A stretch of DNA of 41,036 nucleotides from Chloroflexota bacterium (GTDB lineage Bacteria; Chloroflexota; Dehalococcoidia; Lucifugimonadales; UBA3495): NCBI GenBank assembly GCA_028873965.1, contig JAPPMU010000033.1:84505-125540 (forward strand), read 5' to 3'. A model generated the notes under the pieces. It was not told the DNA's origin and searched no databases. It saw nothing but the letters and a program-made list of their open reading frames with translations. Positions 8,530-15,573 of this stretch are shown piece after piece (position 1 is the stretch's first letter; each line of letters opens with the position of its first letter). Position numbers and translations under genes: made by a program.

Positions 8530-8942
8530 TGTTCTTTCTCGACACCAACGTAGTTTCAGAATCGCGCCGTGGTCCGCGTTGCAATCCTGGCGTTGCCGCC
8601 TGGTTAGCCAGCGTTGCTGTTACCGACCTGTTCATCGGCGCGCTGACCATCGGTGAAATTCGCAAAGGCATTGTGCTGGCCACCAGTCGTGGTGACCATA
8701 CACAGGCTGCTAACTTGGATACCTGGTTGCACGGGATACTCACTATTTTCGCCGACCGCATCTTACCGGTTGATGCCGCCGTCGCTGATACTTGGGGCCG
8801 AATGCACGCCATTCGCAACGTACCCGCAGTTGACGGCCTTCTCGCCGCCACGGCCATAGTCCATAACCTGACTCTGGTAACGCGCAACGTCTCCCATGTT
8901 CAAGGGTTGGGCGCCGATTTGCTCAATCCTTTCACCGCCTGA
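8529..8942 (+). CDS. FitB/VapC-family PIN-domain toxin ribonuclease
   Basis: A 137 aa PIN-domain protein, a Mg-dependent endoribonuclease fold. The acidic residues are in place: D5 (FFLDTNVVSE), E43 (TIGEIRKG) and D102 (DGLLAATA), followed by LTLVTRNV at 115-121. The signature FLDTNVVSE, GEIRKGI, RILPVD, WG, TRNV and a final LNP is that of the FitB subgroup of VapC toxins. Translation is coupled to the upstream putative antitoxin by a TAATG overlap. Its 3' end overlaps the convergent MFS gene by 43 bp. RNA target unknown. Confidence 0.88.
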   Translation: MFFLDTNVVSESRRGPRCNPGVAAWLASVAVTDLFIGALTIGEIRKGIVLATSRGDHTQAANLDTWLHGILTIFADRILPVDAAVADTWGRMHAIRNVPAVDGLLAATAIVHNLTLVTRNVSHVQGLGADLLNPFTA

Positions 8943-10240
8943 GCCGGAGCCCGCGGCGGTTTGGCCGCCAGCGCCAGGATCCCCGCCAGGAACACTGCCA
9001 CGGCGAAAAAGGTAAACGGGAGGCGGTAGCTGTCGAAATAGTCGAACATGAACCCGGCGATCACCGGCCCCAGCGCCTGTCCGCCCACCTGCACCGACAT
9101 CGTCAGCCCCCGGATCGTGCCCAGGTTCTGCCGGCCGTAGTAGTCCGCCCACACCAGCCGGATCAGCAGGTGCAGGCCGCCGACGCCGAACCCGACCCCC
9201 GCCGCCGAGATTATCTCGGGAAGCACCCAATCGCTGACCACCGTCCCGGCGGCGGCTAAAGCCACCACGAAAGCCGCAGCCATCATCAGGTAGCGGATGG
9301 GCATCCGCCGCGCCAGCGCCGCCCAGAAGACGCTCGCCGGCATCTGGGCCAGGGCGAAGGTGCTCGCGCTCATCGCGGCCAGGCGCGGGTCGATGCCCAG
9401 GTTGATGTAGTGGGACACCTGGTGCAGGCTGATCCCCGCCTGGACCATCATCCCCGCGCCGGAGAAGACCGCCAGGATCCAGAACGCCCGCGTCCGCAGC
9501 GCCTGCCCCACCGTGAAGTTGGTTTCGGCGAAGCCGCCCGAGTTGCCAGAGCCTTCAGCGAGCTGGGAGTCGGAGGCGGCTGAGTCTGATCGCGGCGGTG
9601 CCGGGTCCGGCTCCAGCCCCATGTCCTCCGGGCGGCGGGCCACCAGCAATAGCGACGGAACAACCCCCAGCGCCAAGGTGAGAATCCCCAGGGTGATCCA
9701 TGCCGTTCGCCAGTCGAACCCGGTGATGACCAGCTGCATCGCCCAGGGGATGATGGCCAGGCCGGCGCCCTTGCCCACTGCGTCCACGGCCAGACCCAGG
9801 GGACGCCGCCGGATGAACCAGTTGCTCACGGCCGTGGGCAGCCCGATCTCCATGGGTCCGGAGAAGATCATTCGCCCCGGCACGTACAGGGCATAGAAGG
9901 CCAGTGGATGGGCGACGAACGCCAGCCCAATCGCCAGCGCGCCGGTGGCAACTGAACCCGCCCCCAGGATGACGCCCGCGCCGTACTTGTCGAGCCATCT
10001 GCCCACGATGGGCGAGATGAAAACCGCGACCAGCCCGCCCAGGCTCACCGCTCCGGAGAACATCCCCACCGACCAACCCAGGGATTGGGTCATGGGAACC
10101 ACGAACACGGAAAGGGTCGCCACCGCCATCACGGTCCGGGTGGACAGGCTCACGGCCACCCCGTTGGCCACGATGACCCACCCGTAGTAGAAGGGCAGGA
10201 CATGGGCCAGCCTGGTTCGCCCGGCGGCAATGTTGGTCAT
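8900..10240 (-). CDS. MFS transporter (OFA/monocarboxylate-like)
   Basis: A 446 aa integral membrane protein with about twelve hydrophobic helices and a cytoplasmic mid-loop (PDPAPPRSDSAASDSQLAEG, about residues 210-230). The first helix FYYGWVIVANGVAVS and the loop motif GRWLDKYGAG between helices 2 and 3 are typical of the oxalate/formate and monocarboxylate branches of the major facilitator superfamily. Substrate is likely a small organic acid, but this is inference. The gene stands alone on the minus strand; the amidohydrolase upstream is separated from it by a composite repeat (10287-10565). Its 3' end runs 43 bp into the opposing toxin gene, so the two genes are convergent without a terminator between them. 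Confidence 0.85.
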   Translation of the reverse strand: MTNIAAGRTRLAHVLPFYYGWVIVANGVAVSLSTRTVMAVATLSVFVVPMTQSLGWSVGMFSGAVSLGGLVAVFISPIVGRWLDKYGAGVILGAGSVATGALAIGLAFVAHPLAFYALYVPGRMIFSGPMEIGLPTAVSNWFIRRRPLGLAVDAVGKGAGLAIIPWAMQLVITGFDWRTAWITLGILTLALGVVPSLLLVARRPEDMGLEPDPAPPRSDSAASDSQLAEGSGNSGGFAETNFTVGQALRTRAFWILAVFSGAGMMVQAGISLHQVSHYINLGIDPRLAAMSASTFALAQMPASVFWAALARRMPIRYLMMAAAFVVALAAAGTVVSDWVLPEIISAAGVGFGVGGLHLLIRLVWADYYGRQNLGTIRGLTMSVQVGGQALGPVIAGFMFDYFDSYRLPFTFFAVAVFLAGILALAAKPPRAPAQAVKGLSKSAPNP

Positions 10241-10286
10241 GGTTGGATCCCGAAAGCAGGCTCATGCGCACCCGCTTTCGTAAGTT

Positions 10287-10565
10287 GTCAGAATCGGGAT
10301 AGGACTTACGCAGTTGGGAGACTTTACACCCGTCATTCCCGCGAAAGCGGGAATCCAGTGGCCGAAATCGTTAACAGTGTTCCAGATTCGTTCACTGTGA
10401 AGCCTATGGATTCCTGCTTGCGCAGGAATGACGGGTTTGTAATTTCAAGTGCGTAACTCCTATCGGGATTTTCAAGATCCAGGGATTATCAGAATCGGAA
10501 CCGTTCTGCGAAGGCGCTCCCCCAATCCTGCCAAATCGTAAAATCCCGTAAATCCTGCTTCTGAC
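10287..10565. repeat. Family A inverted repeat, copy 2, split by a B element
   Basis: The outer sequence begins GTCAGAATCGGGAT, resumes CGGGATTTTCAAGATCC after the insertion and closes AAATCCTGCTTCTGAC. Without the 161 bp insert and one copy of the 8 bp duplication it is 110 bp, the same length as copies 3 and 5. It ends four bases before the stop codon of the amidohydrolase. Confidence 0.85.
10301..10461. mobile_element. MITE-like element B1 with 8 bp target duplication
   Basis: The ends are AGGACTTACGCA and TGCGTAACTCCT, a 12 bp terminal inverted repeat with one mismatch. The 8 bp sequence ATCGGGAT lies immediately on both sides (10293-10300 and 10462-10469). The interior carries two hairpins of the GTCATTCC...GGAATCC type. 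It interrupts family A copy 2, so it moved after that repeat was in place. No protein is encoded. Confidence 0.85.
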
Positions 10566-10568
10566 GAT

Positions 10569-11843
10569 TTAGACGTAATCGTCCGCACTCCCGTCCAGGT
10601 TCACCTGCTTGCCGTCCTTGATGATGGCGGAGAGGTGCTTCCCCTTCTGCAGCACGCTGATGTCGGCGATGGGGTCCCTGTCCAGGATCAGGATGTCGGC
10701 CAGCATTCCCGGTTCAATGGTGCCCAGCTCTCCCTCCAACCCTACGGCGAAGGCGTTGTCCCTGGTGTTGGCCATGATGGCTTCCATGGGGGTGTACCCG
10801 CCGTACTTCACCATGATCTCCATTTCGTTGGCGTGCAGCTCGCCGTAGGGCATCAGCGGCGAGTTGCCGCTGTCGGTGCCGCACAGCACCTTGACGCCCA
10901 TGGCGCGCGCCTGCTGCAGCATGTTGGCCCCGCCTTCCAGGTTGTACCTGATCTGGTCCACTTCCTTGTCGCTCCGCCCGAACTCCCGCCCGACCTCCAC
11001 GGCGTGCTTCAGAAAGGTGATGGTGGGCATGATGCGCACGCCGTTTTCGGCCACGACCTCCAGGTCGGCCTCGGTGGCCAGGTCGGCGTGCATGATCCAG
11101 TCCACGCCGGCCTCGGCGGCGGCGCGGGTCGAGTCGGAGCCTCGGGAGTGGATGGTGATGCGGGCGTTGCGGCGGTGGGCCTCACCGACGACGGCTTGGA
11201 GCTCCTCCTTGGAGATGGTCTGGAAGTCACCCCAGGTGCTGTCGGCCATCTTGATGAAGTCCACGCCGTGCTTGCACTGGCGGCGCACCTCGGTAATCAT
11301 CTCGGCGACCGAGTTGGCCAGCACGCCGTTGACGTGCTCGGGCGTGCCCATCCATGACGGCTCGTTGTCGGCGATGCTGCCGTAGGTCACGATGAAGCGC
11401 CCGGCGCAGTAGATGCGCGGCCCCTCAACCAGCCCGGCGTTGATCGCCTCGCGCAGCGCCACGTCGATGAACCAGGTGCCGCCGGGAATGGACAGGCTGG
11501 TCACGCCGGAACGCAGCACTTCCCGGGCATTGTGCGCCGCCCTGATGGTGGAGAACTCGGGGCTGGTGGTGCCCCGGGCGATGTTCAGCCCGGGCATGGC
11601 CGGCTGGCCGAAGGACAGGTGGCAGTGGCCCTCGATGAGGCCCGGCATGATCCACTTGCCCGTCGCGTCGATGGTCTCCACGTGCTCCCGGTCTTCGACG
11701 TTGACCTGGGGAGGCACCGCGCCGACGCTGAGGATGCGGTTGCCCTGGATCACCACCGCGTCGTTGGGCGCCGCCGGTTGGCCCGTTGCGTCGATGAGTG
11801 TGCCGTTGCGGATAATCGTGGTCATTGCGCCGTTGCTGCTCAT
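10569..11843 (-). CDS. Metal-dependent amidohydrolase family protein
   Basis: A 424 aa cytoplasmic TIM-barrel hydrolase of the imidazolonepropionase/prolidase-like branch of the amidohydrolase superfamily. Metal-site residues are visible: GHCH (H73, H75), K198 in DFIKMAD as the candidate bridging lysine, H232 (ITIHSRG), H252 (WIMHAD) and D324 (CGTDSGN). The N- and C-terminal beta-sandwich strands flank the barrel (TTIIRNGTLIDATG; GMLADILILDRDPI). The start is fixed by GGGAGGATACG immediately before the ATG. Expected reaction is hydrolysis of a C-N bond in a small amide, cyclic amide or dipeptide-like substrate; the actual substrate cannot be read from sequence. It is transcribed alone, bounded by repeats on both sides. 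Confidence 0.88.
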   Translation of the reverse strand: MSSNGAMTTIIRNGTLIDATGQPAAPNDAVVIQGNRILSVGAVPPQVNVEDREHVETIDATGKWIMPGLIEGHCHLSFGQPAMPGLNIARGTTSPEFSTIRAAHNAREVLRSGVTSLSIPGGTWFIDVALREAINAGLVEGPRIYCAGRFIVTYGSIADNEPSWMGTPEHVNGVLANSVAEMITEVRRQCKHGVDFIKMADSTWGDFQTISKEELQAVVGEAHRRNARITIHSRGSDSTRAAAEAGVDWIMHADLATEADLEVVAENGVRIMPTITFLKHAVEVGREFGRSDKEVDQIRYNLEGGANMLQQARAMGVKVLCGTDSGNSPLMPYGELHANEMEIMVKYGGYTPMEAIMANTRDNAFAVGLEGELGTIEPGMLADILILDRDPIADISVLQKGKHLSAIIKDGKQVNLDGSADDYV

Positions 11844-11954
11844 CGTATCCTCCCTGGGGGCCGGTTTGCTTCCCCGTTAGTGGCGTCGGTGGTGCAGATG
11901 CGGTTGGTCTCCCCAGACGCAATCTGGAGCGTGTTGACATTTTGATAATCACAC

Positions 11955-12079
11955 CGTCGTTCCTGCGAAAGAACGTCACCCCGTACCTGATACGGGGCAG
12001 GAACCCAGAAAAGCCTCTGCCACAGAAACGTTGGCCTTATTTTGTACTCTCTGGATTCCGGCGAAAGCCGGAATGACGG
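11955..12079. repeat. Family B inverted repeat with an internal hairpin insertion
   Basis: The left arm is GTCGTTCCTGCGAAAG...CAGGAACCCAG and the right arm is GGATTCCGGCGAAAGCCGG...AATGACGG. The loop of the left hairpin is interrupted by AACGTCACCCCG...CGGGG, itself a hairpin. The copy at 34239-34360 carries the same kind of insertion at the same site. It fills the gap between the amidohydrolase and the SDR gene. Confidence 0.8.
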
Positions 12080-12095
12080 AATTTGTAAACAGGCT

Positions 12096-12878
12096 TTAGG
12101 CGTGCAGCCGGTCGTAGGCCGACAGCCGCTCGATGCCGTGTTCTTCGTCGTACTCCGCGGCTGAGACCAACTGGCCGGTCATGGTATCGGGGGTCTGGAA
12201 CGCCAGGTACACGGCCACTTCAGCAATGTCGTCGGGCAGCCTCATGCGCCTGTGCACCTCGTCGTCGTAGTCGTCGTTGGGCCGGGTCAGGTTCCACCCG
12301 GGGTCGAGAATGTTCACGGCGATGCCGAGGTCTTTAACCTCCTCGGCCAGCGCCTCGCTGAGACGCTCGACGGCCGCCTTGGCGGCTCCATAGGACGCCT
12401 GTCCCGCCCGGCCCCGGCGGGCCACGTTCATAGAGGTCAGGTTGACGATGACGCCGCTGCCACGTTCGATCATGTGAGGCAGGACGGCCTTGCAGGTCAT
12501 GAAGGTGGTGGTCAGGTTCGACTCGATCACCCGCCGCCACTCCTCTTCGGTGATGTCCAGCACCGTTACGGCGTGGGTCAGGTCGTTGGTGAAGAGACGG
12601 TATCCGCCGACGTTGTTGACCAGGATGTCGATCTGGCCCAGTTCGCTGATGGTCTCCTGTGCGGCCCGTTCGGCGCCCTCGTCGGTGGTCAGTTCGGCGT
12701 TGACCGTGTGGGCGCGGCGGCCCAGGGCGCGAATTTCGGAACCAACGGCGTCCAGTTCGGAGGGCGTGCGGGCCACAATGGCGACGTCCGCGCCCTCGCG
12801 GGCGTAGGCCAGCGCCATGGAGCGACCCAAGCCGCGCGCCCCTCCGGTAACTAGGGCGACTTTGCCTTCCAGTTGCAT
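12096..12878 (-). CDS. Short-chain dehydrogenase/reductase
   Basis: A 260 aa classical SDR, an NAD(P)-dependent oxidoreductase of a hydroxyl or keto group. Seen: cofactor motif TGGARGLG (11-18), NNVGG (88-92), and the catalytic triad S149 (NLTSMN), Y163 and K167 (SYGAAK). VARTPSEL after strand 2 has an Arg that would suit NADP, though this is weak evidence. The frame is open upstream for another 43 codons, but these lie in an inserted repeat (12905-13063). The start at 12878 has an AGGAAGG site about 10 nt upstream and begins the usual MxLEGKVALVTGG. The MaoC pair lies upstream on the same strand, now separated by the repeat. Together they would suit a hydration/oxidation step of acyl or related catabolism, which is inference. 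Confidence 0.92.
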   Translation of the reverse strand: MQLEGKVALVTGGARGLGRSMALAYAREGADVAIVARTPSELDAVGSEIRALGRRAHTVNAELTTDEGAERAAQETISELGQIDILVNNVGGYRLFTNDLTHAVTVLDITEEEWRRVIESNLTTTFMTCKAVLPHMIERGSGVIVNLTSMNVARRGRAGQASYGAAKAAVERLSEALAEEVKDLGIAVNILDPGWNLTRPNDDYDDEVHRRMRLPDDIAEVAVYLAFQTPDTMTGQLVSAAEYDEEHGIERLSAYDRLHA

Positions 12879-12904
12879 TTTCCGTGCACCTTCCTGGCGG
12901 GTGT

Positions 12905-13063
12905 GTAACTGTTCACAATTCAACAGGTTGTCATTGCGAGGCGCTACGCCGTGGCAATCTCGACGTCGTAGCAGCAACGTCTGCCCCAAAGGGCTCCCTT
13001 GCGCCAACGGGATTGCCGCGCTGCGCTCGCGATGACACTTTCCCTGTAACTCTGAACAGTTAC
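12905..13063. mobile_element. MITE-like element C1 with GTAACTGTTCA ends and 8 bp target duplication
   Basis: This 159 bp element has perfect 11 bp terminal inverted repeats, GTAACTGTTCA and TGAACAGTTAC. The 8 bp sequence GCGGGTGT occurs directly outside both ends (12897-12904, 13064-13071). The interior is a hairpin type different from the B arms (GTCATTGCGAGGCG..., ...GCGCTCGCGATGACA). It lies between the SDR start and the MaoC stop codon; the right duplication ends on the first base of the TTA that reads as the MaoC TAA stop. Confidence 0.9.
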
Positions 13064-13070
13064 GCGGGTG

Positions 13071-13523
13071 TTACTCGTCCTGGGGGAGAAAGGCGTTGGG
13101 GACCACCGCGCTGCCCTGACCCACGCCGGTGGTATCGCCGCGCTGGTTTTCGACCTTGACGTCCACCGACACCCGGCTGCCGTTCACCTCTCGGCTCACG
13201 CCGGTGACCGTCCCCGTGAAGGTGATGGTGTCTCCGGGCCGCACCGGCCGCAGGAACCTCAGATCAACCGTGCCGGAGTGGTTGAACACGTCGCTGCCGA
13301 AGTACCGGCGCAGCAACTCCAGGGCGAATGACAGCGACATCCTCCCCGAAGCCACGGTGCCCTCGGTTCCCAGGGTCTCGCGGGCCGTCTCCTCGTCGGT
13401 GAACTGGGAGGCTTCCAACTCTCCCGAGCTGCCCTCGAAGAGGTTGATCGCCTCTTGGGTCATTTCCTTTGCCAGCGGGGGCAGTTCATCCCCCACCTCG
13501 TAGGCGCGAACTAGCCTCCCCAT
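13071..13523 (-). CDS. MaoC-like hot-dog dehydratase, second subunit
   Basis: A 150 aa hot-dog-fold protein of the MaoC/(R)-specific enoyl-CoA hydratase group. The C-terminal half shows the recognisable FLRPVRPGDTITFTGTVTGV and VDVKVENQRGDTTGVGQGSAVV strands, and the middle holds the SLSFALELLRRYFG helix. It overlaps the upstream MaoC-like gene by 13 bp, so the two are co-translated and probably form one heteromeric hydratase. The R-hydratase motif D-x(4)-H is not clearly preserved here. The 3' end touches the target duplication of element C1. Substrate unknown; an acyl-CoA or acyl-thioester is expected from the family. Confidence 0.8.
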   Translation of the reverse strand: MGRLVRAYEVGDELPPLAKEMTQEAINLFEGSSGELEASQFTDEETARETLGTEGTVASGRMSLSFALELLRRYFGSDVFNHSGTVDLRFLRPVRPGDTITFTGTVTGVSREVNGSRVSVDVKVENQRGDTTGVGQGSAVVPNAFLPQDE

Positions 13524-13930
13524 TTCTTGCCGACCTCCGTGGGCTGCTTGAGCTCGTGGGTGATCACCCGGTCGATGAGCCGCCCGTCTTCGTCAACCGA
13601 AACCGCCTCGGTGACGATGTAGTTCTTGCCCCGGCGCAGGTACTTGTCGGCGATCCACGCCCGCACCGTGATCGTCTTGCCGGCCACGGGCGGGTTGTAG
13701 CAGTAGAACGCGCAGCGGGCGTTGACGGAACCGGCGTCCCGGTACCGGGCGTTGTACCCCCTCACGTCCACCTTGTGGGAGATGGTCGGGAAGCTGGCCT
13801 CCGGATCCATCACCCCCCGGCGGTAGGTGTCGATCATCTCCTGCGTGAGGAGGTATTGGTACGTCTCGAAGGTCTCGCCGACCTCCAGGGCGTCCCAGTC
13901 CAGGAGTATTCGCGCATCCGCTTCTACCAT
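13511..13930 (-). CDS. MaoC/FAS1-type N-terminal hot-dog dehydratase subunit
   Basis: A 139 aa hot-dog protein of the MaoC N-terminal (FAS1-like) dehydratase type. Visible are the opening DALEVGETFETYQYLLTQEMI, the central FPTISHKVDVRGYNARY and the strand pair PPVAGKTITVRAWIADKYLRRGKNYIVTEA with DGRLIDRVITHELKQ. It overlaps the next gene by 13 bp; the two small proteins probably correspond to the two halves of a double-hot-dog hydratase. Family members hydrate or dehydrate enoyl-thioesters. It leads the short minus-strand unit MaoC-MaoC-(element C1)-SDR. Confidence 0.78.
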   Translation of the reverse strand: MVEADARILLDWDALEVGETFETYQYLLTQEMIDTYRRGVMDPEASFPTISHKVDVRGYNARYRDAGSVNARCAFYCYNPPVAGKTITVRAWIADKYLRRGKNYIVTEAVSVDEDGRLIDRVITHELKQPTEVGKKWGG

Positions 13931-13999
13931 TGCTGCACTTCCTTTCGTTTTGCGGGTAATTCGGAATGTCGAGCCGGCCAGACAGGGTTAACACTTCGT

Positions 14000-14098
14000 C
14001 GTCATTCCCGCGAAAGCGGGAATCCAGAAAAGCCTATGCAATAGGAACGTTGGTCGTACTTTACCCTCACTGGATTCCGGCTTTCGCCGGAATGACGG
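14000..14098. repeat. Family B inverted repeat between MaoC and MBL genes
   Basis: The arms GTCATTCCCGCGAAAGCGGG and CCGGCTTTCGCCGGAATGAC face each other. Outside them, AGGGTT (about 13984) and AACCCT (about 14109-14115) suggest terminal repeats. The outer right end reaches the stop codon of the MBL gene (14115-14117). No clean target duplication was found. Confidence 0.8.
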
Positions 14099-14114
14099 CA
14101 TTTATCAACAAACC

Positions 14115-14915
14115 CTAGATGCCCCGCCAGGACCGCCGCCCGGCGACCCGGACGAAATGGCCGAAGCCAGGGTCGGGAAAGTGTCCTGCGGACACCAGTA
14201 TCTGCTCGCTCTCCAGCATGTCCAGGACGGAATGCCGCGTGCTCCGGGACACGTCAGGTTGGATGTCGAATATGGGACACCAATCGGTGTAATGGGCCTG
14301 GGCCGGGTTGTGTGCCACGTCGCCCAGAATGTAACCCCGCTCACCGCCGGAGGCGATCACGATGGACACGTGGCCCGGGGTATGCCCCGGCGTCGACACC
14401 GTGGTGAGTTCATCCGTAATGCGGTAGTCGTCGTCCATCAGGTCGATGAAACCCAAACCCTCCAGGGGTACCACCTGGTCGCGCACGTGGGTGGCGCCGG
14501 CCAGCACGTCGGGCTGGGTCCAGTAGTCCCAGTCCTGCCTCGGCACCAGGTAGCGGGCGTTGGGGAAGTTGGGCTTGCCGTCGGTGAGGTTCCAGCCCAC
14601 GTGGTCGGGGTGCAGGTGAGTGTGAACCACCAGGTCCACGGCCTCCGGATCGACGCCCTTGGCGCGCATGTCGGACATGAGCGTGCCATCGGGGGCCTGC
14701 AGGCCGGTATCGACGATGATCAGCTTGCCCTGCGAGCGGACGCCCGTGGTCCCGTACCGGGTCCTGATCTGGTCGTCCTCGTCCAGGAGCTCGGGAAACT
14801 CCCGCCATTGCTCGATGGTGGTGTCCGGGAAGGGTGTGAACGGAGAACGGGTGGGCATTCCATCGTTCAACGCCATCAATTCAACGTTGCCGACGCTGGT
14901 TGTGTAACTGGGCAT
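14115..14915 (-). CDS. MBL-fold metallo-hydrolase
   Basis: A 266 aa metallo-beta-lactamase-fold hydrolase. The zinc site is clear: HTHLHPDH with H100, H102, D104 and H105, then H178 in STPGHTPGH and D199 in ILGDVAH, with a late SAGHFPDPG. LIIVDTGLQ precedes the site. This arrangement is shared by the lactonase (AttM/AiiA-like) and related small-molecule hydrolases. The size and single-domain structure fit a lactone or ester hydrolase, but the substrate is inference. There is no signal peptide, so it should be cytoplasmic. The gene is isolated between repeats. Confidence 0.88.
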   Translation of the reverse strand: MPSYTTSVGNVELMALNDGMPTRSPFTPFPDTTIEQWREFPELLDEDDQIRTRYGTTGVRSQGKLIIVDTGLQAPDGTLMSDMRAKGVDPEAVDLVVHTHLHPDHVGWNLTDGKPNFPNARYLVPRQDWDYWTQPDVLAGATHVRDQVVPLEGLGFIDLMDDDYRITDELTTVSTPGHTPGHVSIVIASGGERGYILGDVAHNPAQAHYTDWCPIFDIQPDVSRSTRHSVLDMLESEQILVSAGHFPDPGFGHFVRVAGRRSWRGI

Positions 14916-15003
14916 AGCGGTACTGCCTCGCGGTGAGTTGGCCTTTTATCGGGCCTACACTGTAATTCCGGGCGCGGGCTTTTTCAACATAGGAGTGGCC
15001 GGA

Positions 15004-15179
15004 GTAACTGTTCAGATTTGATGTGACCAGCCCACCCCAAAACCGTCATACCGGCGAAAGCCGGTATCCAGTAAATCCTTGCTGTGCTCACGTTTGCCAG
15101 TGGCAGGGATTTCTGGGTTCCTGCTTTCGCAGGAACGACGTGTAATCCACCAGAAAACCCATCAACACTGAACAGTTAC
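15004..15179. mobile_element. MITE-like element with GTAACTGTTCAG ends and 8 bp target duplication
   Basis: The 12 bp ends GTAACTGTTCAG and CTGAACAGTTAC are perfect inverted repeats, and TGGCCGGA is duplicated on both sides (14996-15003, 15180-15187). The interior consists of B-type arms (GTCATACCGGCGAAAGCC, TTCCTGCTTTCGCAGGAACGAC). It thus shares ends with element C1 but not its interior. It is 176 bp long and sits upstream of the MBL gene. Confidence 0.9.
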
Positions 15180-15187
15180 TGGCCGGA

Positions 15188-15285
15188 TCTCCCACGGCAA
15201 ACTACTCCAACGCAACGAGATTGCAGCGTCGCTGCGCTCCACACAATGACAAAACTGAAAACCGAGAGACCCTGTACGTTCGAGG
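15188..15285. repeat. Remnant between two MITE-like elements
   Basis: About 100 bp contain AGATTGCAGCGTCGCTGCGCTCC...AATGAC-like sequence resembling one half of the C-type interior. No matching second half is present. I see no coding signal. Confidence 0.4.
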
Positions 15286-15462
15286 GTAACTGTTCAGAGT
15301 CTGTGGGATCTCTTGTCGGAAACACGTCGTTCCTGCGGAAGCAGGAACCCAGAAAGTCCACGCAACGGCAATCGTCAGCATAGCAAGCATTTTCTGGATA
15401 CCGGCTTCCGCCGGTATGACGGTTTTGGTTCCGGGCGTCTACCTTCAAACGTGAACAGTCAC
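15286..15462. mobile_element. MITE-like element, diverged second copy with GTAACTGTTCAG ends
   Basis: The left end GTAACTGTTCAG faces GTGAACAGTCAC, which matches the inverted repeat with two changes. At 177 bp it has almost the same length as the copy at 15004-15179 and the same B-type arms. The flanking 8-mers GTTCGAGG and GGTCGGGT agree at only five positions, so any target duplication has decayed. It lies upstream of the plus-strand amidohydrolase. Confidence 0.7.
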
Positions 15463-15573
15463 GGTCGGGTCTTCGTCTTGACGTTCGGCTGGGTTGCCTT
15501 CAATATCAATCCTGCCGGAACCGGCATCCCCGGGCCGACAAAGCGCCCCTTGAGGCTAGGAGGAGATTTTCGC

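Noticed and set aside
10635..11357. A 240-codon plus-strand frame opposite the amidohydrolase
   Set aside because: It is a shadow of the real gene, with a His/Gly/Val-biased composition and no recognisable motif.
12879..13007. N-terminal extension of the SDR
   Set aside because: It is encoded largely within element C1, and the SDR fold begins at the Met at 12878, which has a binding site.
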